Shown here: positions 8,477 through 15,042 of the stretch, in pieces | How the letters are laid out: every line of letters begins with the position of its first letter | Numbering within the stretch: position 1 is the stretch's first letter | Source: SIG447 sp045577075 | Lineage (GTDB): Bacteria; Bacillota; Clostridia; UMGS1883; UMGS1540 | NCBI GenBank assembly: GCA_045577075.1 | Contig: JAZNHR010000053.1 | Span: 1 to 35,119, forward strand | Direction of reading: 5' to 3' | Length of the DNA: 35,119 bases | The notes under the pieces: model-generated | Seen by the model: the letters and a program-made list of their open reading frames with translations, nothing else | Told to the model about the DNA's origin: nothing | Databases searched by the model: none | Position numbers and translations under genes: made by a program

Positions 8477-8932
8477 TTACTCGGCCAGATTCAAAATTCT
8501 AATATCCTTTGTTTTGGCATATGCAAGCATTTCGGCGGCATCGTCCCCGGGATGGGAAACAAAGCAGATTAGGACTGCGGAATCGTTAATGACACACTCG
8601 TGATGCGGCGTAGGGTGTGGCTCGTTTGCCATTGCCGCGGGGATGAATGTGCGGCAAACCGCATTGTACGTGCGCAAATAGTATCCTAAGTTTCCCATAA
8701 CTTCCCTTGTGAAATGTCGCTGTACAAGGTATCTTTTAATGTGGGGATGCTCTTTTTTAACTTTCCGCATTGCCCGCGCCACAAGTTGGTCAAAGGTGCC
8801 GTTATTGCCCACCCAAAATTCGGTGATGTTTTCCTCCCGAATCACCATGTCTATGGTGGCTTTCAGCTCCTGATAGAATTTTTCCGAATAACGCATATCG
8901 CCGTGCCCGGCAAAACAACAGATTTTTTTCAT
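8477..8932 (-). CDS. SLOG-superfamily protein (YpsA/DUF1273-like)
   Basis: 151 residues. The N-terminal beta strand and loop KKICCFAGHGDMR (2-14) and the later GNNGTFDQLVARAM (43-56) match the Rossmann-like nucleotide-binding pattern of the SLOG superfamily, closest to YpsA/DUF1273 proteins with their FTGHR-type start. SLOG proteins are thought to bind nucleotides or nucleotide-derived ligands and are common in stress, phage and defence contexts; the biochemical role here is inference only. AGGAGG precedes the ATG and a promoter lies at 8965-8993. It is transcribed alone toward the structured repeats, with no separate terminator of its own. Confidence 0.75.
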   Translation of the reverse strand: MKKICCFAGHGDMRYSEKFYQELKATIDMVIREENITEFWVGNNGTFDQLVARAMRKVKKEHPHIKRYLVQRHFTREVMGNLGYYLRTYNAVCRTFIPAAMANEPHPTPHHECVINDSAVLICFVSHPGDDAAEMLAYAKTKDIRILNLAE

Positions 8933-8964
8933 GTCGGCCTCCTAAATGCAAACAATTTGTATGC

Positions 8965-8993
8965 ATTATACCATAATAATGTTGATAAAGCAA
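8965..8993 (-). promoter_or_regulatory. Promoter of the SLOG-family gene
   Basis: Minus-strand -35 TTGCTT (8988-8993), 17-bp spacer, -10 TATAAT (8965-8970), 33 bases before the start codon. Confidence 0.75.
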
Positions 8994-9076
8994 TCCTTTA
9001 AGTTGTTTTTTCTTATTTTTGGTCTGTCGATAATTTATACGATTGGGCATATAATAGTATAAAGAGGTGACGGACA

Positions 9077-9304
9077 TTGAACGGGAGATATTTTGATATT
9101 TGGCTCGGCATTGGCCTGAATATTCTGTATTACAGAAAAGAGCAAGGCATGACACAAATGCAGCTTGCAGAAAAGTGCAATGTCAGCAAAAATCATATTC
9201 AAAGAATAGAAACTGCGGTTGCCGGCTGTTCCGTGGAAGTTTTGAGTGACATCGCCGATGCCCTCGGGATTCCACTTAAAAAATTATTTGACTTTCGAGA
9301 ATAA
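9077..9304 (+). CDS. XRE-family helix-turn-helix regulator
   Basis: A 75-residue single-domain DNA-binding protein. Residues about 11-70 form a Cro/CI-type HTH: GLNILYYRKEQGMTQMQLAEKC is the helix 1-2 region, VSKNHIQRIE the recognition helix, and LSDIADALGIPLKKLF the last helices. The start is TTG at 9077, picked because AAAGAGGTGA lies 6 bases upstream and no ATG fits. A -10 TATAAT is at 9050-9055 with a weak -35 (TCGATA, 9027-9032). There is no sensor domain, so it probably acts as a small dimeric repressor. The nearest targets are its own promoter and the downstream fic gene; that is inference. Confidence 0.88.
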   Translation: MNGRYFDIWLGIGLNILYYRKEQGMTQMQLAEKCNVSKNHIQRIETAVAGCSVEVLSDIADALGIPLKKLFDFRE

Positions 9305-9309
9305 GAAAA

Positions 9310-9346
9310 CGGATATCTTACCAAAAATAAGATATCCGCTTTTTTT
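9310..9346 (+). terminator. Terminator after the XRE gene
   Basis: An 11-bp stem (CGGATATCTTA with TAAGATATCCG) followed by a 7-T run, 6 bases after the stop codon. Confidence 0.9.
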
Positions 9347-9405
9347 GCCGCTATCGGCAAAAACACTTGAAAAATAATATTTATTTTTCTTGACTTTTTG
9401 CCGAT
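9342..9405. promoter_or_regulatory. Three TTTTTGCCG sites: candidate operator of fic
   Basis: TTTTTGCCG at 9342-9350, ATCGGCAAAAA (inverted) at 9353-9363 and TTTTTGCCGAT at 9395-9405. The last one begins at the final base of the fic -35 box and fills most of the -35/-10 spacer, so a bound protein would block RNA polymerase. The first two also form a hairpin overlapping the XRE terminator tail. Confidence 0.5.
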
Positions 9406-9418
9406 AAAAGAGTATACT
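9390..9418 (+). promoter_or_regulatory. Promoter of the fic gene
   Basis: -35 TTGACT (9390-9395), 17-bp spacer, -10 TATACT (9413-9418), 21 bases before the ATG. Confidence 0.75.
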
Positions 9419-9438
9419 ATTTAGGAGAGGTGATATAT

Positions 9439-10335
9439 ATGCAATATCTATCCGTCTTGCAAGTCGCAGAAAAATGGAATATTTCCGAACGGTCTGTTCG
9501 TAATTACTGCGCGCAAAACAAAATTCCTGGGGCATTTCTAACCGGCAAAACCTGGAACATTCCGGCTACAGCCGAAAAGCCTACTCGTATCAATCGAAAA
9601 AGTGATATGCCCCGAACGCTCCTGGAAAGATTAAAGGTCGAAAAAGAAAGCGCAATGAAAGGCGGCATTTATCACAAAATACAAATTGAGCTTACTTATA
9701 ATTCCAATCACATGGAAGGCAGTACGCTTACCCACGACCAGACAAGATATATTTATGAAACAAATACAATCGGGATAGAAAATGATGCTTTGAATGTGGA
9801 CGACATCGTGGAAACCGCCAATCATTTTAAGTGCATCGATATGATTATTGAAAATGCCACCTATAAACTTACAGAAAAGTTTATAAAGGAGCTTCATTTT
9901 ACATTAAAATCCGGCACAAGTGACGCAAGAAAAGGTTGGTTTCGCGTGGGAGACTATAAAAAGCTCCCCAATGAAGTAGGCGGCAAGGAAACGGCAAGCC
10001 CAGAAACCGTGGCAGAGAAAATGAAGGATTTACTGAAAGCTTATAACAAAAAGGATACGCACACTTTGGAAGAAATCATAGAATTCCATTGTCATTTTGA
10101 AACTATACATGCGTTTCAAGATGGAAACGGGCGCGTGGGCAGGCTGATAATGTTTAAGGAATGTTTAAAAAATAATATCGTTCCATTTATAATTAATGAC
10201 AGTCTTAAAATGTTCTATTACAGAGGTCTGTCAGAATGGAAGAACGAAAAAGGCTATCTGATTGATACCTGCCTTTCGGCACAGGATAAATTCAAAAAGT
10301 ATTTAGAGTATTTTAAAGTACCGTATAAAGACTGA
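9439..10335 (+). CDS. Fic-family protein with N-terminal HTH domain
   Basis: 298 residues. Residues about 3-45 resemble an excisionase/MerR-like helix-turn-helix (LQVAEKWNISERSVRNYC). Residues about 65-295 are a Fic domain with the catalytic loop HAFQDGNGRVGR at 224-235, close to the HPFxDGNGRxGR consensus with Ala in place of Pro. An inhibitory-helix motif S-x-x-x-E-G (S89 to G94) lies N-terminal to it, as in class II self-inhibited Fic enzymes. Active Fic proteins usually transfer AMP from ATP to a hydroxyl side chain of a target protein. The ATG follows AGGAGAGG; a GTG nine bases earlier overlaps that site and is less likely. The HTH suggests self-regulation. The target is unknown. Confidence 0.9.
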   Translation: MQYLSVLQVAEKWNISERSVRNYCAQNKIPGAFLTGKTWNIPATAEKPTRINRKSDMPRTLLERLKVEKESAMKGGIYHKIQIELTYNSNHMEGSTLTHDQTRYIYETNTIGIENDALNVDDIVETANHFKCIDMIIENATYKLTEKFIKELHFTLKSGTSDARKGWFRVGDYKKLPNEVGGKETASPETVAEKMKDLLKAYNKKDTHTLEEIIEFHCHFETIHAFQDGNGRVGRLIMFKECLKNNIVPFIINDSLKMFYYRGLSEWKNEKGYLIDTCLSAQDKFKKYLEYFKVPYKD

Positions 10336-10340
10336 CAAGC

Positions 10341-10380
10341 AAAAAAGCTTTGGGAAATCACTTTCCCAAAGCTTTTTAAA
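10341..10380. terminator. Bidirectional terminator between fic and tatD
   Basis: AAAAAGCTTTGGGAAA pairs with TTTCCCAAAGCTTTTT around a short loop; A and T runs flank both sides, so it can end fic (plus) and tatD (minus, whose stop codon lies inside it). Confidence 0.9.
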
Positions 10381-11134
10381 TTCCAAACAATCTTTTTGTG
10401 TTTTCACCCGTAATGCGCGCCACTTCCTCGGTCGTAATGCCACGAATTTCCGCAATTTTCTCAGCAGTATAGACGAGATTTAGCGAGGAATTTCGCTTGC
10501 CGCGATGGGGTACGGGAGAGAGATACGGGCAGTCGGTTTCAAGAAGGAGCTTTTCTATCGGCACTTCTCTCGCTACATCCACCGTATGCCTTGCGTTTTT
10601 ATACGTTACAACGCCTCCGAGGGCGATGTACAGCCCAAGGCGCACAACCTCGCGCATAAATTCGACGCTGCCCGAAAAGCAATGCATCACGCCGTTTGTG
10701 ATTTCTTCTTCCTTCAAAATCTGCAAGCAGTCCCCATGGGCGTCCCTATCATGAATGACTACGGGCATGGAAAGCTTTTTCGCAAGACGAAGCTGACGGC
10801 GAAAGGCATCCTTTTGGATTTCTTTCGGCACATCGTCATAATAATAGTCCAGCCCAATCTCCCCGATTGCCACCGCCTTTTCGTGCTTTGCAAGCTCTGT
10901 GAGTGTTTCCATAGCCTCGTCATTTAAAGACGGCGCATTTTCGGGATGTACGCCCACAGCGGCATAGATAAAGGAGTACTTTTCCGCCATACGAAGGCTT
11001 TCTTCGCTTGCAGGAATATCGTCTCCGATGTTGACAACCAGGTCAACGCCGTTTTGGGGGAGTGCGGAGAGTAGGGCGTCCCTATCCTCGTCAAAGGCGG
11101 ACGCGTTATAATGGGCGTGTGAATCGATAAACAT
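10376..11134 (-). CDS. tatD: TatD-family metal-dependent hydrolase
   Basis: 252 residues, a TIM-barrel amidohydrolase-fold DNase. Metal-binding motifs: SHAHYN (H6 and H8), GEIGLDYYY (glutamate ligand), VIHDRDAH, MHCFSG and the C-terminal LLLETDCPYLSP (aspartate ligand). Family members are Mg2+-dependent 3'-5' exonucleases acting in DNA repair or nucleic acid turnover. The ATG overlaps the metG stop by one base (TAATG), so it is translationally coupled to metG, an arrangement common in Firmicutes. Confidence 0.94.
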   Translation of the reverse strand: MFIDSHAHYNASAFDEDRDALLSALPQNGVDLVVNIGDDIPASEESLRMAEKYSFIYAAVGVHPENAPSLNDEAMETLTELAKHEKAVAIGEIGLDYYYDDVPKEIQKDAFRRQLRLAKKLSMPVVIHDRDAHGDCLQILKEEEITNGVMHCFSGSVEFMREVVRLGLYIALGGVVTYKNARHTVDVAREVPIEKLLLETDCPYLSPVPHRGKRNSSLNLVYTAEKIAEIRGITTEEVARITGENTKRLFGI

Positions 11135-13056
11135 TAGCTGATTTCCGCCCCTGCCGGCATATCGCTTTCCACGGTAAGGAGAGAGAGTTTGCCTTCATGC
11201 TCGGCGCAAAGGAGCATGCCTTCGCTCATCACGCCCCTGAGCTTTGCAGGCTTTAAGTTCTTCAAAAGTACCACCTTTTTGCCCACCATTTCGTCAGCTG
11301 CATAGGCAGAACGAATGCCGGAAACGACGGTGCGTTCCCCATCCCCTGTAGAAACGGTCAGCTTTAGGAGTTTATCCGAGCCTTTCACCTCTTCTGCGGC
11401 GAGTACCTCGGCCACACAGAAGCTGCATTTTGCAAAATCTTCAATCCCGATTTCCGGCTTTGCCTCTCTTTCGGGGGCTTTCTTTTCTTCTTTTTGCGGA
11501 CGCAGTGCCGCTAACTCTTCCAGTTCCTTCTCCATGTCAATACGGGGGAAGAGGGCGTCTGCCTTCGTCATGGTCGCAGTCTTTGCAAGTGTGCCCCATG
11601 CCTTTGCGCTTTCCCATTTGACGTCGCCTACTGCAATACCAAGCTGGGCGAAAATCTTTTCTGCCGTTTCGGGCATAAAGGGCATAAGGAGAACTGCGAT
11701 TATGCGAACGCTTTCCGCAAGGTTATATAACACCGCAGAAAGACGGGCACGCTTGTCCTCATCCTTTGCAAGCGCCCAGGGCATCGTTTCGTCAATATAT
11801 TTATTCGTTCTCGAAACAAGCGTCCAAATTTCCGAAAGTGCGGAAGCAAAGTTATAGCTTTCCAGAGCCTTTTCTGTCTTTTCCGCCGCAGCCAGGGCGC
11901 AGGAAACAAGGCTTTCGTCCACTTCGCCTTCTTCCCTAGCTTCCGGCAATGTGCCGCCGAAATATTTATCCAGCATGGCCGCCGTGCGGCTGACAAGGTT
12001 ACCAAGGTCATTGGCAAGGTCAGCATTGATGCGAGAAATTAAGGATTCGTTAGAAAATTCGCTGTCTGCGCCATAGGGCATTTCGCGAAGAACATAGTAC
12101 CGGAGAGCATCCACGCCGTATTTTGCGGAGAGGATAACGGGGTCAATGACGTTGCCCTTGGATTTGGAGATTTTGCCGCCATCGAGAAGCATCCAGCCAT
12201 GGCCCAGTACCTTTTTCGGCAGGGGCAAATCCAGCGCCATTAAGATGGCGGGCCAGATGATGGTGTGGAAGCGCACGATTTCCTTGGCCATGAGGTGAAT
12301 GTCGGCCGGCCAGTATTTTTGGAAGTCCGCATCATCGTCAGAAAACGCGCCCATGGCGGTAATATAGTTTGACAGCGCATCGAGCCAAACGTAAACAATA
12401 TGCCCCTTGTCAAATTCCACCGGCACGCCCCAGGTAAAGCTTGTACGGGATACGCACAGGTCAGAAAGACCCGGGCGCAGGAAGTTATTCAGCATTTCGT
12501 TCCGTCTTGTTGCCGGCTCTAAAAATTCGGTATTTTCAATCAAATCAATGAGCCTGTCCTGATACTTGGAAAGGCGGAAAAAGTAGCTTTCTTCACGTGT
12601 TTTCTCTACCGGTCGGCCGCAGTCGGGACACTTGCCGTCCACAAGCTGATGCTCCGTCCAGAAGGACTCGCAGGGTGTACAGTAAAGGCCTTCATATTCA
12701 CTCTTATAAATATCGCCTTTGTCGTAAAGAGTCTTAAAAATCTTTTGGACGGCTTTTACGTGCTGCTCGTCCGTTGTGCGGATAAAGCGGTCATTGGAAA
12801 TATTCATGAGCTTCCAAAGGTCTTTTACGCCTGCCACAATTTCGTCCACATATGCTTTCGGCGTTTTGCCTACCGCTTCTGCGGCACGCTGTATCTTCTG
12901 ACCGTGCTCGTCCGTGCCGGTCAGAAACATAACGTCATAGCCCCGAAGTCTCTTATATCGTGCCACGGCGTCTGCTGCCACGGTTGTATATGTATGGCCG
13001 ATATGGAGATTGGAGCTGGGATAGTAAATGGGAGTGGTAATATAAAATTTTTCCAT
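11134..13056 (-). CDS. metG: Methionyl-tRNA synthetase
   Basis: 640 residues. Class I catalytic core with HIGH (18-21) and KISKS (295-299), and a zinc knuckle with C126-x2-C129 and C143-x2-C146. The anticodon-binding helical domain follows (about 380-500). The C-terminal 100 residues (from about 540, IEDFAKCSFCVAEVLAAEE onward) are a Trbp111/EMAP-type OB-fold tRNA-binding domain, the dimeric form typical of Gram-positive bacteria. It charges tRNA-Met for initiation and elongation. A promoter at 13089-13117 leaves only a short leader, too short for a T-box. Confidence 0.98.
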   Translation of the reverse strand: MEKFYITTPIYYPSSNLHIGHTYTTVAADAVARYKRLRGYDVMFLTGTDEHGQKIQRAAEAVGKTPKAYVDEIVAGVKDLWKLMNISNDRFIRTTDEQHVKAVQKIFKTLYDKGDIYKSEYEGLYCTPCESFWTEHQLVDGKCPDCGRPVEKTREESYFFRLSKYQDRLIDLIENTEFLEPATRRNEMLNNFLRPGLSDLCVSRTSFTWGVPVEFDKGHIVYVWLDALSNYITAMGAFSDDDADFQKYWPADIHLMAKEIVRFHTIIWPAILMALDLPLPKKVLGHGWMLLDGGKISKSKGNVIDPVILSAKYGVDALRYYVLREMPYGADSEFSNESLISRINADLANDLGNLVSRTAAMLDKYFGGTLPEAREEGEVDESLVSCALAAAEKTEKALESYNFASALSEIWTLVSRTNKYIDETMPWALAKDEDKRARLSAVLYNLAESVRIIAVLLMPFMPETAEKIFAQLGIAVGDVKWESAKAWGTLAKTATMTKADALFPRIDMEKELEELAALRPQKEEKKAPEREAKPEIGIEDFAKCSFCVAEVLAAEEVKGSDKLLKLTVSTGDGERTVVSGIRSAYAADEMVGKKVVLLKNLKPAKLRGVMSEGMLLCAEHEGKLSLLTVESDMPAGAEIS

Positions 13057-13088
13057 ACTTCTCTTCCTTTCCGGAAATATTCTACTTT

Positions 13089-13117
13089 ATTATACCCTTT
13101 TTTTCCTGATTTGTAAA
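13089..13117 (-). promoter_or_regulatory. Promoter of metG-tatD
   Basis: Minus-strand -35 TTTACA (13112-13117), 17-bp spacer, -10 TATAAT (13089-13094). The -10 lies 32 bases before the start codon. Confidence 0.8.
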
Positions 13118-13136
13118 GAAATCTTTTTGAAAACCC

Positions 13137-13165
13137 TTGACAATTTTTTTCACCCGTCCTATAAT
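13137..13165 (+). promoter_or_regulatory. Consensus promoter of the SGNH hydrolase gene
   Basis: TTGACA (13137-13142), 17-bp spacer, TATAAT (13160-13165): a perfect sigma-A consensus, 28 bases before the ATG. It diverges from the metG promoter 20 bp away. Confidence 0.88.
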
Positions 13166-13193
13166 GAAATAAATTTTAAAGGAAGTGATTTTC

Positions 13194-13820
13194 ATGTCTC
13201 TTAAAAACGGAGATTTAATTTTATTCCAAGGTGACAGCATTACAGACTGCAGCCGAAGCCGGGAGGACGCTTTTGACCTCGGCACAGGCTATCCCCGCAT
13301 GGTTGCCGCCGCCCTCTCTGCTTTGCGGCCGGAGAAAAACCTACGCTTTTTAAACCGAGGCATTAGCGGCCACAAAACGTCTGACCTGTTAGCACGCTGG
13401 GAAGAAGATTGCCTTGCCCTGCGGCCGGCATTTTTATCTATTCTTGTCGGCATTAACGACGTGTGGCACAGATACGATGATGGCGGAAATACGGATGCGG
13501 AAATGGAAAAAAACTATGCCGCGCTCCTAACCCGCACGCGAAACACCCTCGGGGACATTCCCATTTTGCTTTTAGAGCCTTTTCTCACCCCCGACAATAG
13601 TACCTCGATGAAAAAAGAGGATGCAGAGCCCATCCGCGAAATTGTTCGCCGTCTTGCGGAAAAGTTTGATGCTACCTTTGTACCCTTGGATGCACCCCTT
13701 GCAAAAGCCGCAGAGGCATTTCCGCCCCTTTCTCTGACGCTGGAAGGCGTACACCCTACGCCCCAAGGCCACAGCATTATCGCAAAGCATTGGCTGGATT
13801 CGGCGTTGCCTCTCATATAA
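13194..13820 (+). CDS. SGNH/GDSL-type esterase or lipase
   Basis: 208 residues, cytoplasmic by sequence (no signal peptide). Block I FQGDSITD holds the nucleophile S15; block II Gly is in RGISGHKTSD; block III is VGINDVW (Asn of the oxyanion hole); block V is GVHPTPQGH with the catalytic His. The residue three before that His is Glu (LEGVH), where nearly all SGNH enzymes have Asp; the GAA codon is clear in the DNA. Family members hydrolyse acyl esters on sugars, lipids or peptides. The ATG at 13194 follows AAAGGAAGTG; a GTG nine bases earlier overlaps that ribosome site. Single-gene unit with its own promoter and terminator. Confidence 0.9.
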   Translation: MSLKNGDLILFQGDSITDCSRSREDAFDLGTGYPRMVAAALSALRPEKNLRFLNRGISGHKTSDLLARWEEDCLALRPAFLSILVGINDVWHRYDDGGNTDAEMEKNYAALLTRTRNTLGDIPILLLEPFLTPDNSTSMKKEDAEPIREIVRRLAEKFDATFVPLDAPLAKAAEAFPPLSLTLEGVHPTPQGHSIIAKHWLDSALPLI

Positions 13821-13829
13821 CAAACCTAG

Positions 13830-13856
13830 AACGGATAGAAGTATCCGTTCTTTTTT
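13830..13856 (+). terminator. Terminator after the SGNH hydrolase gene
   Basis: AACGGATA pairs with TATCCGTT around a GAAG loop, followed by CTTTTTT; 10 bases after the stop codon. Confidence 0.88.
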
Positions 13857-13930
13857 GTTCCGCAAAAAGGACGAGCCGCATATACTGAAACTGTAGAACC
13901 TTGTAAGGTTTTGACAGAAAGGAGTCAATT

Positions 13931-14146
13931 ATGGTAAATCGTGACTTATGCGGCACCATGCCGGAAAATCCCATTCTGGCATATGCCTATGTCCCCATGC
14001 AAAAATGGGGCGAACTGTATACACCTTCTGAAGGTCTTACGAGAGGCACCATGTTTCCATCGCTCGACAAGCCCCTCGGGGTTTACGGACGAGACCTTTG
14101 CAAAAAATGTGATGACGGGGAGGTAGCCTGCTGTGACATCTTCTAA
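13931..14146 (+). CDS. cotJA: Spore coat protein CotJA
   Basis: 71 residues. The block AYVPMQKWGELYTPSEGL followed by RGTMFPSLDKP is the CotJA hallmark, and two CxxC-like cysteine pairs sit at the C-terminus (LCKKC, VACC). In Bacillus and Clostridia the cotJABC operon is made in the mother cell and its products enter the inner spore coat. AAAGGAG lies 7 bases before the ATG. Upstream, CATATACT at 13879-13886 resembles a sigma-E -10 box, but no matching -35 is clear, so sporulation control is inferred from the gene identity. Confidence 0.93.
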   Translation: MVNRDLCGTMPENPILAYAYVPMQKWGELYTPSEGLTRGTMFPSLDKPLGVYGRDLCKKCDDGEVACCDIF

Positions 14147-14387
14147 CAAAACCAGAAATGAAATGATGCGTGCTGTAATGGAAGCCGATTTTGCAGCCTA
14201 TGATTTGCAGCTGTATCTCGACACGCATCCCAGCGACGAAAAGGCACTGGCGATGTACAGCGACGTAGTCCGCCGCGCACAGGACGCAAAACGCGCCTAC
14301 GAGCAGGCTTACGGGCCCATCACTGCGGACGCCGCCCGCGGCACGCGGGAATGGACATGGATTAAATCTCCGTGGCCTTGGGAATAA
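14133..14387 (+). CDS. cotJB: Spore coat protein CotJB
   Basis: 84 residues, matching CotJB in length and in AVMEADFAAYDLQLYLDTHP, where alternating aromatic and acidic residues are typical, and in the Trp-rich C-terminus EWTWIKSPWPWE. It starts with GTG and overlaps cotJA by 14 bases; GGGGAGG lies about 10 bases upstream inside cotJA, so translation is coupled. It is needed with CotJA and CotJC for coat assembly in Bacillus; its molecular role is not known. A later ATG (codon 11) is a less likely start. Confidence 0.92.
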   Translation: MTSSNKTRNEMMRAVMEADFAAYDLQLYLDTHPSDEKALAMYSDVVRRAQDAKRAYEQAYGPITADAARGTREWTWIKSPWPWE

Positions 14388-14399
14388 AGGAGAGTTTGT

Positions 14400-14999
14400 A
14401 TGTGGAATTATCAAAAAAAATTACAGTATCCGATTAAGATTAAAAATACAAATCCGAAGCTTGCAAAATATATCATGAGCCAGTACGGTGGACCGGACGG
14501 CGAGCTCGCCGCTTCTATCCGCTACCTATCCCAGCGTTTCTCTATGCCCGATGAAGTGACAAAGGGCATCCTAAATGACATTGGAACAGAAGAGCTTGCC
14601 CACCTCGAAATGGTAGGGACAATCATTCATCAGCTTACACGGGATTTAACACCTGAGGAGGTAGACAAGAAGGGCTTTGGCGACTATTATGTTGACCACA
14701 ACCTTGCCGTATACCCTGCCTCTGCCGCAGGCGTACCCTTTACGGCCGCATATGTGCAGAGCAAGGCAGACGTTATCGCGGATCTTACCGAGGACTTGGC
14801 GGCTGAGCAAAAAGCCCGTGCCACCTATGATAATATCCTCAGAATGTGCGACGACCCGGATGTTGCGGACGTCATTAAATTCCTCCGCGCCCGTGAGGTT
14901 GTACACTTCCAGCGCTTTGGCGAAGCTCTTCGCCATGTGCAGGACGGCCAGTGCGCAAAGGATAAAATGTATTTGCCGGGATATAAGTATACAAAATAA
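14400..14999 (+). CDS. cotJC: Spore coat protein CotJC (manganese catalase family)
   Basis: 199 residues. A ferritin-like four-helix protein of the Mn-catalase family: metal-ligand candidates are in GPDGELAASIRYL, GTEELAHLEMV, DLAAEQKARATYD and REVVHFQRFGEAL, giving the Glu/His spacing of a dinuclear manganese site. Family members with the full ligand set can dismutate hydrogen peroxide; on the spore this may protect the coat. It begins 12 bases after cotJB, with AAAGGAG upstream, and the operon ends in the hairpin at 15009. Confidence 0.95.
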   Translation: MWNYQKKLQYPIKIKNTNPKLAKYIMSQYGGPDGELAASIRYLSQRFSMPDEVTKGILNDIGTEELAHLEMVGTIIHQLTRDLTPEEVDKKGFGDYYVDHNLAVYPASAAGVPFTAAYVQSKADVIADLTEDLAAEQKARATYDNILRMCDDPDVADVIKFLRAREVVHFQRFGEALRHVQDGQCAKDKMYLPGYKYTK

Positions 15000-15008
15000 C
15001 ATGAGAAA

Positions 15009-15037
15009 AGCGACTGCCTTGCGGCAGTCGCTCTTTT
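15009..15037. terminator. Terminator between cotJC and pfp
   Basis: A 10-bp stem (AGCGACTGCC with GGCAGTCGCT) with a TTGC loop and CTTTTATT tail on the plus strand; on the minus strand it is followed by TTTTC, so it may serve pfp as well. Confidence 0.88.
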
Positions 15038-15042
15038 ATTGT

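Noticed and set aside
13057..13088. T-box riboswitch upstream of metG
   Set aside because: The leader after the promoter is about 25 bases, far too short for a T-box.
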